A program made the translations under genes and the position numbers. Of a stretch of DNA of 14,842 nucleotides, positions 1 to 6,312 are shown piece by piece. This DNA is from an uncultured Lachnobacterium sp. (GTDB lineage: Bacteria > Bacillota > Clostridia > Lachnospirales > Lachnospiraceae): assembly GCA_900550545.1 (NCBI GenBank), contig URSS01000053.1:1-14842 (forward strand), given 5' to 3'. Within the stretch, counting starts at the first letter, position 1; each line of letters opens with the position of its first letter. The notes beneath the pieces were generated by a model. The model was not told where the DNA came from. It searched no databases and saw only the letters and a program-made list of their open reading frames with translations.

Positions 1-95
1 TATGAAAACTTGACATGTAGGGGCAATGCATCTTTGATGCATTACAATCATCAGCCCATTTGTTGAAAGCAAATTTTGTATGGGCTGATGTTCAA
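1..95 (+). repeat. Structured two-hairpin repeat, copy 1 (amtB leader)
   Basis: Two hairpins sit directly in front of the amtB ribosome binding site. Hairpin 1 (25-43) has arms AATGCATC/GATGCATT around TTT. Five bases later, hairpin 2 (49-90) has an 11-bp outer stem CATCAGCCCAT/ATGGGCTGATG, a 3'-side bulge (about 74-79), an inner stem TTTGTT/AGCAAA and a GAA apical loop (65-67). Bases 1-20 and 49-95 recur at 14776-14795 and 14796-14842 (20/20 and 43/47 identical), but the 28 bases holding hairpin 1 are absent there. A TTGACA (10-15) with TTTGAT 17 bp downstream (33-38) could be the amtB promoter. If so, hairpin 2 would open the mRNA. It could be a regulatory RNA leader or a small repetitive element; the family is not recognised. 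The left end is cut by the window. Confidence 0.75.
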
Positions 96-112
96 GGAAA
101 GGAGATTAGAAA

Positions 113-1357
113 ATGAGTGCAGGAGATACTGGTTTTATGCTGATTTGTGCAGCACTGGTGTTTTTTATGACACCGGGTCTGGCGTTCTTTTATGGAGGTC
201 TGGTCAGAAGAAAAAATGTGGTAAATACGATGATGGCATGTGTGGCGATCATGGGATTGTCCGTTGTGATGTGGGTTTTGTTTGGTTATTCTCTTTCGTT
301 TGGAGGTAATCATGCAGGAATTATCGGTGATTTCCGATGGTTCGGATTAAGCAGAATTGGAATGGATGAAGCGGGACCATATGCTGCAACGATTCCGCAT
401 CTTGTGTTCGTTGCATTTCAGATGATGTTTGCAATGATCACACCGGCTTTGATTACAGGTTCACTGGTTGGGCGTGTGAAATTTAAAGCGTTGTTCTTAT
501 TTATTGCGCTCTGGTCGGTGCTGGTCTATTATCCGATGGCGCATATGGTTTGGGGCGAGGGCGGTTTCCTTGCAGAAATCGGTTCGGTCGATTTTGCAGG
601 AGGAAACGTCGTACATATCAGTTCTGGTGTCAGTGCGTTGGTTTTTGCACTTATTCTTGGACGAAGAAGAGGATATGAAAATACGGCATACCGTGTGCAC
701 AATATTCCGTTTGTGGCACTGGGCGCTTTTATCTTATGGTTTGGCTGGTTTGGTTTCAATGCAGGAAGTGCACTGGGAGCGAATGGTCTGGCAGCACATG
801 CATTTATGACAACAGCACTTGCAAGTGCGAGCGCAATGCTTTCCTGGATTTTTATTGATGTGATGAAAGATGGAAAACCGACGCTTGTCGGCGCATCTAC
901 CGGACTTGTTGTGGGACTTGTAGCAATTACACCGGGAGCAGGATTTGTTCCAATCTGGTCGGCAATCATTATCGGAGCGCTGGTCAGTCCAATCTGCTGT
1001 TTTACGATTTCACTGCTGAAAGGAAAACTCAAGATTGATGATGCGCTTGACGCATTCGGATGTCATGGAATCGGCGGTGTCTGGGGCGGTATTGCCACCG
1101 GAATTTTTGCAAAGAAATCCATCAACAGTGTTGCAAAATGGGATGGTCTGATCTATGGCGACTATCACCTGTTCGTTGCACAGATTATTGGAATTGTGGT
1201 AACATTGGCAGTAGCAATCGCAGGTACACTGATCTGTCTTGGCGTTGTTCGTCTCTTTACAGAATTGCGTGTAGATGAAAAGGCCGAGAAAGTTGGTCTG
1301 GATCTTTCACAGCACGGAGAAAGTGCTTATCCGACCTTCAACGGACTGGATTCATAA
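113..1357 (+). CDS. amtB: Ammonium transporter, Amt/MEP family
   Basis: Membrane channel-type transporter that brings ammonium into the cell. The 414-residue length and roughly eleven hydrophobic spans are normal for the family. The conserved segment DFAGGNVVHISSG gives Asp160 and the first pore histidine, His168. CHGIGGVWGG gives the second pore histidine, His318. These fall at the same positions as in the E. coli AmtB numbering, which supports an intact pore. The start is set by AAAGGAG at 98-104. A P-II gene follows 32 bp downstream, the usual partner that plugs Amt when nitrogen is plentiful, so the two are probably co-transcribed. The leader carries the two-hairpin repeat described at 1-95, so expression may be controlled there, but this is inference. 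The product assignment is secure; the substrate is known from the family only. Confidence 0.97.
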   Translation: MSAGDTGFMLICAALVFFMTPGLAFFYGGLVRRKNVVNTMMACVAIMGLSVVMWVLFGYSLSFGGNHAGIIGDFRWFGLSRIGMDEAGPYAATIPHLVFVAFQMMFAMITPALITGSLVGRVKFKALFLFIALWSVLVYYPMAHMVWGEGGFLAEIGSVDFAGGNVVHISSGVSALVFALILGRRRGYENTAYRVHNIPFVALGAFILWFGWFGFNAGSALGANGLAAHAFMTTALASASAMLSWIFIDVMKDGKPTLVGASTGLVVGLVAITPGAGFVPIWSAIIIGALVSPICCFTISLLKGKLKIDDALDAFGCHGIGGVWGGIATGIFAKKSINSVAKWDGLIYGDYHLFVAQIIGIVVTLAVAIAGTLICLGVVRLFTELRVDEKAEKVGLDLSQHGESAYPTFNGLDS

Positions 1358-1389
1358 AACGAGCGGAATAGAAAAGGAGAATATGCCAT

Positions 1390-1737
1390 ATGTTAATAAA
1401 AGTAGAAGCAATTGTGCGTGAAGAAGTGTTTGAGGATGTCAAAGACGCATTAAATGGCATCCAGGTGAATGGAATTACCGTATCCCAGGTGATGGGATGT
1501 GGCGCGCAGCGCGGTTACAAAAAGCGTGTCCGTGGTACGGAAGTAGATGTAGTCATGCAGCCAAAGATCAAATTTGAGATCGTTGTAACTTCGGAAGAAT
1601 GGGAAAAGGCAACCATCGATGCGATTCAGAAAGCCGCTTTTACCGGCGAGGTCGGAGATGGAAAAATTTTCAGTTACGAATTGCGCAGTGCATTAAAGAT
1701 CCGTACACGAGAAAGTGGAGAAAAAGCGATCGATTAA
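1390..1737 (+). CDS. glnK: P-II nitrogen regulatory protein (GlnB/GlnK family)
   Basis: 115-residue trimeric signal protein that senses ATP/ADP and 2-oxoglutarate and controls its neighbour AmtB. Visible family features are the T-loop region (residues about 37-56), Gln40, Lys59, the ATP-binding TGEVGDGKIF segment and the C-terminal KIRTRE arginines. The T-loop is atypical. Aligned to E. coli GlnB, the uridylylated Tyr51 is replaced by Val (V52 here) and Tyr46 also by Val, and the loop is basic (RGYKKRVRG). Uridylylation at the usual site therefore looks impossible. Regulation is more likely by ligand binding alone, or by another modification. The start follows AAGGAG at 1374-1379. A nearer upstream ATG at 1383 is out of frame. 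The gene is placed with amtB in an operon. The symbol glnK rather than glnB rests on this linkage. Confidence 0.93.
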   Translation: MLIKVEAIVREEVFEDVKDALNGIQVNGITVSQVMGCGAQRGYKKRVRGTEVDVVMQPKIKFEIVVTSEEWEKATIDAIQKAAFTGEVGDGKIFSYELRSALKIRTRESGEKAID

Positions 1738-1748
1738 TGAAAATAGCG

Positions 1749-1777
1749 TTGAGATGACATGCGTTCTGTGGTAGAAT
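1749..1777 (+). promoter_or_regulatory. Sigma-A-type promoter for the small membrane protein
   Basis: TTGAGA (1749-1754) and TAGAAT (1772-1777) are separated by exactly 17 bp, each one base off the consensus. It starts 12 bp after glnK ends and reads into the 46-residue gene at 1822. No terminator is visible between glnK and this promoter. Confidence 0.7.
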
Positions 1778-1821
1778 TTGTATAGATAAAAGGCAAAATT
1801 TCAGAATAGGAGATGGAACAT

Positions 1822-1962
1822 ATGTCAGAAACGGGGTTTTTCATTTTTCTGGCAGCAATCATAGGCGTCGCAGTATTGGGAGCGGTCATCGCGGTGATTG
1901 CGGCTGTATCTGGTGCATCTGCAGCGATTGCAGATGAAGAGGACAGTGCAGAAGATGTATAG
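1822..1962 (+). CDS. Small single-span membrane protein (46 aa), unknown function
   Basis: I do not recognise this family. The ORF encodes 46 residues: a short polar N-terminus, one long hydrophobic segment (residues about 6-30, rich in Ala, Val, Ile and Gly), and an acidic C-terminal tail ending EEDSAEDV. This looks like a single-pass membrane microprotein with an acidic tail. Support for it being real comes from context. It has its own near-consensus promoter (1749-1777), a purine-rich ribosome binding site (GGAGATGG, 1809-1816) at suitable spacing, and a strong intrinsic terminator starting 7 bp after the stop. A Gly/Ala-rich span could allow helix packing with a larger membrane protein. 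The neighbours AmtB and the RND exporter are possible partners, but that is only a guess. Confidence 0.6.
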   Translation: MSETGFFIFLAAIIGVAVLGAVIAVIAAVSGASAAIADEEDSAEDV

Positions 1963-1969
1963 CGAAAAG

Positions 1970-2013
1970 ACATCCGGCGAATTTGCAAGAAGCAGATTTG
2001 CCGGATGTTTTTT
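1970..2013 (+). terminator. Intrinsic terminator after the small membrane protein
   Basis: The arms ACATCCGGC (1970-1978) and GCCGGATGT (2000-2008) extend inward through GAATTTGC/GCAGATTT to a 17-bp stem with an AAGAA loop, followed by six T residues (2008-2013). A-rich sequence on the 5' side could let it work weakly in the other direction too. Confidence 0.9.
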
Positions 2014-2046
2014 CATTAAAAAAGTATAAAGCTTTGGGCGTTTCTC

Positions 2047-2076
2047 TTGTAAAATAAGGATTTATTTCTTTATAAT
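2047..2076 (+). promoter_or_regulatory. Candidate promoter of the RND exporter gene
   Basis: A perfect TATAAT (2071-2076) lies 18 bp after TTGTAA (2047-2052). The position, about 40 bp before the start codon and after a strong terminator, makes this the likely promoter for the exporter gene. Confidence 0.55.
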
Positions 2077-2116
2077 GATGAAAGAGTCATTAATCAAATA
2101 ATAGCAGGAGGAAAGC

Positions 2117-5100
2117 ATGATTTCAAAGTACAGCGTAAAACGTCCGTATACCGTGCTGGTGGCAGTGGTACTGGTGATCGTTCTTGGTGTGGTCTCTTTG
2201 TCAAAGATGACAACGGACCTGTTGCCGGATATGAGTTTCCAGTACGCACTTGTTATCACGACGGATATGGGGGCGAGTCCCGAACAGGTGGAAAGTGACG
2301 TGACCGCACCAATCGAATCGGCGATGGCGACCACTTCCAACATCAAAAATATCAGTTCTATTTCTTACAATAGCTATTCCATTGTAACACTTGAATATGA
2401 ACAGAATGCCAACATGGATTCGGTGGTTATTGAGATTCAGCAGAGTCTCGATCAGATTTCCGGTCAGTGGGATGATTCCATCGGTACACCGATGATCATG
2501 AAAGTGAATCCGGATATGCTTCCGGTATTGGCCGCTGCGGTGGATGTGGATGGCATGGATGCTGCGAAGTTGTCCGAATATGTGGAAAATGAACTCTCTC
2601 CGGCAATTGAAAGTCTTGAGGGTGTGGCATCGGTTACCACGACCGGACAGTTGGAGGAGAGTGTGCAGGTAACACTCGATCAGGACAAGATCGATGCATT
2701 AAACAAAAAGGTGCAGAAAAGCATTGACAAGCAGTTCGCAAAATCTCAGAAAGAAATTGATGCCAACAAAAAGAAGGTAGAAGACGGACAGTCTTCCATC
2801 AATGCAGGTTCAGATCAGTTGACGGATGCCATCAATCAGACGATGGACAAACAGCAGGAACTGTTAAAGACCGAAAAAGATTTAAAGAACCAGCTGACGG
2901 ATCTGAAGAAGCAGCAGAAATCTCTGTCACAGATTCAGTCAGGGATACAGACTTTTATGCAGTCAGATGCATATACCGGAATTGTTGCTGTGCTTAAGGA
3001 CAATCCACAGCTTGCAGAAAGTGAAGCGATGAAAGCGCAGATCAAGCAGCTGAATAAAGTGGTAAAAGAACAGTTTGCTGCATTATCTTCGCTTGGAATT
3101 ACTGTAAATACATACGAAGATCTTCCGGCTGCTTCCGCAGAAGTCGGCAAGCTTCTGACACAGGTAAATACCGGAATTAAAACCATTGAGAGTGCACAAA
3201 AGAAGGTGGAGAGTGGCAAGGTCAGCCTTTCCTCTGCACTGGATACATTGAATGCAAATGCGTCACTTACCGCGCTGAAAGTAAGCGCAAGCTCTGCGGA
3301 ACTGACAAGTGCCGCGTCAGCCTTAGAAGAAGCACAGACCAAACTCGACGATGCAAAAGACAATGCTTATGATTCTGCAGATTTAAACAAGGTACTCAGT
3401 GAAGACACAATCACAAGCCTTTTGGCAGCACAGAACTTTGATATGCCGGCAGGCTATGCGATGGATGGGGATACACAGTATCTTGTCCGTGTAGGCGATG
3501 CCGTGGAAGACGTCGAGGATCTTAAGGAACTTCCGTTGATCGATATGGGAATTGACGGAGTCGAAACCATCTGTCTGTCCGATGTAGCGGATATAACCGT
3601 GACGGATAACTCGGATGAAACCTATGCCGTGATCAACGGCAATCCGGGCATTATGCTTTCGATGGAAAAGCAGACCGGATATTCTACCGGAGAAGTGACG
3701 GACCGTATTCTGGAGAAATTCAAATCTCTGGAAAAAGAAGATTCCAATCTGCATCTGAGTGTGTTGATGAATCAGGGCATTTACATTGACATGATCGTAA
3801 ACAGCGTAATGCAGAATATGCTCTGGGGTGCGCTGCTTGCAATCCTTGTATTGTTATTGTTCTTAAAAGATATCAAGCCGACCATTGTCATTGCATGTTC
3901 AATCCCGCTTTCGGTTGTGGCGGCGGTCGTACTCATGTATTTTACCGGAATTACGTTAAATATTATTTCCATGTCCGGTCTGATGCTTGGTATCGGTATG
4001 CTGGTGGATAACTCCATCGTTGTCATCGAGAATATCTACCGTCTCAGAGGAGAGGGCTATTCGATCAAAAAGGCGGCTGTGGAAGGTTCCAAACAGGTAA
4101 CGGGTGCAATTATTGCATCAACACTTACTACTGTCAGCGTTTATGCGCCGATTATTTTTACCGAGGGCATTACGCGGCAGCTGTTCGTTGATCTGGCTTT
4201 GACCATTGCATATACGCTGGTGGCCAGCCTTGTGGTAGCGCTTACTTTCGTGCCGGCAATGTCCTCTGTGACATTGCGCCGCACCAAAGAAATCCGTCAT
4301 CCGTGGTTTGATGCCATGAAGGAATGGTACGGACGGGCATTGGCATGGTGCCTGCGTTTTAAGCCGGTTGTACTTATTGTTGCAGTTGTGCTTTTGGTTG
4401 CGAGTGCGGCACTCAGTGTATCCAAAGGTTTGAATTTTATGGATATGGACATGGAAACCAACCAGATTTCGGTTTCAGTTTCTGCAAAAGAAGGAGAAAA
4501 GCTGACCTTCCAGGAACTTACCGAGGCATCGGATCAGGTAATGAAACGGATTTCAGATATCAAGGGCATTGATACCATTGGTGCCATGGCAGGAGGAAAT
4601 TCGACGTCTTCCCTTATGGGTGGCGGAAACGATAGTGTGAGCATGTACATTCTTCTTGATGAGGATGCGGATGCGAAAGTTTCCGATGTCACTGATGCCA
4701 TCACAGAAAAGACCAAGGATCTCGACTGTGAGGTATCTACCAATACTTCTTCCATGGATTACAGCAACTACTTTGGAAGCGGTTTATCTGTGCGTATCAA
4801 GGGAAATGATATTGAAACTTTACAGAAACTGGCAGGTGAAGTTGCCGATGTCATGAAAGATACGAAAGGAACGACGGATATTGATGACGGCATGGAAGAT
4901 TCCGAGCCGCAGCTTACCATCTCGGTAGACAAGAAAAAGGCAGCAAAATACGGACTTACCGTAGCACAGGTATATCAGCTTGTCAGTGCCAAGATGGCAG
5001 ACAGCAAGACGGCAACGACAATCACCACAGACATCAAAGATTACAAAGTCTATGTACAGACAGAGGAGCAGGCGGATACAAAACTTTCGGATATTAAGGA

Positions 5101-5875
5101 TATGACTTTTTCTTATACGAATAAAAACGGAAAAGAAAAAGAGATTCCGCTCACAAAAATCTGTGAGATGAAAGAGACAAGTACATTGAGCACAATCAGC
5201 CGTGATGCGCAGACGCGTTACATTACAGTATCCTGCGGTGTGGATGAAGATCACAACGTGACACTGGTGAGCAACAAGCTGCAGAAAGCCATTGACAAAC
5301 TGGATATTCCGGATGGATATAAAGTAGAGATGACCGGTGAGGACGAGACAATCAATGAGTCCATGAAACAGCTCGTACTGATGCTGGTACTTGCAGTAAT
5401 CTTTATTTACCTGATTATGGTGGTACAGTTCCAGTCCCTGCTTTCGCCGTTTATCATTATGTTCTCCATTCCACTTGCCTTTACCGGTGGATTTATCGCA
5501 TTGCTTCTGACCGGACAGGAGATCAATGTCCTTGCAATGCTTGGATTTATCATGCTTTCGGGATTGATTGTAAACAATGGTATTGTACTGATCGATTATA
5601 TCAATCAGGCACGACGTGCAGGAGCATCCAAAAAGGAAGCAATCATCGAATCCGGAAAGACCCGTGTGCGTCCAATCCTTATGACGGTACTGACAACGGT
5701 TCTTGCAATGCTGACGACGGCACTTGGCATCGGAGATGGCTCCGATATGATGCGCCCGATGGCGATCACACTGATCGGCGGACTGGTCTATGGTACGATT
5801 CTCACACTGATTGTGATTCCGTGTATTTACGACCTGTTCAATCGTGAGAAAGATATGACAGAAGAAGAGATTTAA
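2117..5875 (+). CDS. RND-family efflux transporter permease with coiled-coil insert
   Basis: 1252-residue proton-driven exporter of the AcrB/HAE1 superfamily. N-terminal span at residues about 13-31, then the porter-domain signature GASPEQVESDVTAPIESAM. The TM4 proton-relay motif reads GMLVDNSIVVIENI: one Asp kept (D631), the second replaced by Asn (N632). The TM10 motif reads GLIVNNGIVLIDYINQ (N1153-N1154), without the AcrB lysine; this D/N plus NN pattern occurs in many HAE1-type members. Residues about 193-420 are a long, Lys/Gln/Asp-rich, heptad-like stretch inserted after VTLDQDKIDA, in the region that forms the docking domain in AcrB. This explains the excess over the usual 1000-1050 residues. 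AGGAGG at 2106-2111 sets the start. There is no adaptor or outer-membrane gene alongside, as expected in a Gram-positive. The substrate cannot be read from the sequence; candidates include drugs, lipids and lipopeptides. Confidence 0.92.
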   Translation: MISKYSVKRPYTVLVAVVLVIVLGVVSLSKMTTDLLPDMSFQYALVITTDMGASPEQVESDVTAPIESAMATTSNIKNISSISYNSYSIVTLEYEQNANMDSVVIEIQQSLDQISGQWDDSIGTPMIMKVNPDMLPVLAAAVDVDGMDAAKLSEYVENELSPAIESLEGVASVTTTGQLEESVQVTLDQDKIDALNKKVQKSIDKQFAKSQKEIDANKKKVEDGQSSINAGSDQLTDAINQTMDKQQELLKTEKDLKNQLTDLKKQQKSLSQIQSGIQTFMQSDAYTGIVAVLKDNPQLAESEAMKAQIKQLNKVVKEQFAALSSLGITVNTYEDLPAASAEVGKLLTQVNTGIKTIESAQKKVESGKVSLSSALDTLNANASLTALKVSASSAELTSAASALEEAQTKLDDAKDNAYDSADLNKVLSEDTITSLLAAQNFDMPAGYAMDGDTQYLVRVGDAVEDVEDLKELPLIDMGIDGVETICLSDVADITVTDNSDETYAVINGNPGIMLSMEKQTGYSTGEVTDRILEKFKSLEKEDSNLHLSVLMNQGIYIDMIVNSVMQNMLWGALLAILVLLLFLKDIKPTIVIACSIPLSVVAAVVLMYFTGITLNIISMSGLMLGIGMLVDNSIVVIENIYRLRGEGYSIKKAAVEGSKQVTGAIIASTLTTVSVYAPIIFTEGITRQLFVDLALTIAYTLVASLVVALTFVPAMSSVTLRRTKEIRHPWFDAMKEWYGRALAWCLRFKPVVLIVAVVLLVASAALSVSKGLNFMDMDMETNQISVSVSAKEGEKLTFQELTEASDQVMKRISDIKGIDTIGAMAGGNSTSSLMGGGNDSVSMYILLDEDADAKVSDVTDAITEKTKDLDCEVSTNTSSMDYSNYFGSGLSVRIKGNDIETLQKLAGEVADVMKDTKGTTDIDDGMEDSEPQLTISVDKKKAAKYGLTVAQVYQLVSAKMADSKTATTITTDIKDYKVYVQTEEQADTKLSDIKDMTFSYTNKNGKEKEIPLTKICEMKETSTLSTISRDAQTRYITVSCGVDEDHNVTLVSNKLQKAIDKLDIPDGYKVEMTGEDETINESMKQLVLMLVLAVIFIYLIMVVQFQSLLSPFIIMFSIPLAFTGGFIALLLTGQEINVLAMLGFIMLSGLIVNNGIVLIDYINQARRAGASKKEAIIESGKTRVRPILMTVLTTVLAMLTTALGIGDGSDMMRPMAITLIGGLVYGTILTLIVIPCIYDLFNREKDMTEEEI

Positions 5876-5890
5876 TAGAAAAAATGCATC

Positions 5891-5919
5891 TTGACAAACA
5901 AGCGTGCCGCAAGTAAGAT
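5891..5919 (+). promoter_or_regulatory. Candidate promoter for the T-box/valS transcript
   Basis: A perfect TTGACA (5891-5896) is followed after 17 bp by TAAGAT (5914-5919). It begins 15 bp after the RND stop codon, and the T-box leader starts just downstream. No clear terminator separates it from the RND gene. Confidence 0.6.
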
Positions 5920-5936
5920 ATACTTTATATGAGAAA

Positions 5937-6179
5937 GTGAAGAGGAAGAGGAGTACATATGGAATTCCTGAAAGAGAAGAATGTTCAGCGGCTGAGAGAC
6001 ATTCGCAGGATGCAGTGTGGAAGGTAGCTTCGGAGCTGGAATATTTAGAAAGGTGCATGCATTGTTCCACAGATATTCCCGGATCGTCCCCGTTAACGGA
6101 CATGATGAGCATTACAAAGGTGGTACCGCGAACAATTTCGCCCTTTGTACAGAAAAGATTTCTGTACAGAGGGCTTTTT
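5937..6179 (+). promoter_or_regulatory. Valine T-box riboswitch leader of valS
   Basis: A T-box leader binds uncharged tRNA and allows readthrough into the gene. The diagnostic T-box AAAGGTGGTACCGCG is at 6116-6130. Its TGGT bulge would pair with an ACCA tRNA end, which suits tRNA-Val. Stem I can be drawn. The lower stem is GAAG (5945-5948) with CTTC (6028-6031), with AGTA (5952-5955) in the 5' strand of the specifier loop. Above it are CATAT/GTGTG, CCTG/CAGG and the distal stem GAATGT/ACATTC, whose loop contains GGCTG. This places GTA, a valine codon, at 6024-6026 in the specifier loop. The antiterminator can form from ACAAAGG (6114-6120) and CCTTTGT (6142-6148), which competes with the terminator. 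valS follows, so codon and gene agree. Confidence 0.92.
6140..6179 (+). terminator. T-box-controlled intrinsic terminator
   Basis: A 16-bp stem (6140-6155 with 6159-6174, one G·U pair) with an AGA loop is followed by TTTTT (6175-6179). Its 5' arm overlaps the antiterminator strand, as expected of a T-box switch. Confidence 0.93.
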
Positions 6180-6283
6180 AATGTGATGCATCTCAGATGC
6201 ATCATGCAGCGTTGTCCCTTTGCCGAAGGCAAACTATCATGGGACGATGTTCTTACAAATGTGATGCATCTCAGATGCATCAT
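6180..6283 (+). repeat. Structured repeat, copy 2, flanked by 26-bp palindromic repeats
   Basis: An identical 26-bp sequence occurs at 6180-6205 and 6258-6283. Each contains a perfect 21-base palindrome (6184-6204 and 6262-6282; arm TGATGCATCT around a central C). Between them, 5 nt after the first palindrome, is hairpin 2 (6210-6249). It has outer stem CGTTGTCCC/GGGACGATG, 3'-side bulge 6234-6240, inner stem TTTGCC/GGCAAA and apical loop GAA (6225-6227), then TGTTC. This matches the architecture at 49-90 and 14796-14837, with compensating pair changes. It lies between the T-box terminator and the valS ribosome binding site, so it would be part of every full-length valS mRNA. It could be a small palindromic mobile-type repeat, or an RNA module affecting mRNA stability or translation. 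Confidence 0.8.
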
Positions 6284-6312
6284 TGACCATTTATTAAGGA
6301 AAGGAAGATATC

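Noticed and set aside
49..90. ANTAR-type two-hairpin antitermination target, tempting because of amtB and nitrogen control
   Set aside because: ANTAR targets have hexanucleotide loops with A at position 1 and G at position 4. These loops are GAA or TTT/C, and no terminator overlaps the second hairpin.
529..1032. 167-codon minus-strand ORF inside amtB
   Set aside because: Antisense shadow of a clearly conserved transporter gene; no ribosome binding site or family match seen.
4820..6283. 487-codon minus-strand ORF
   Set aside because: Antisense to the conserved RND 3' end and to the T-box. Its product is rich in Cys and His, with no domain, as usual for a shadow frame.
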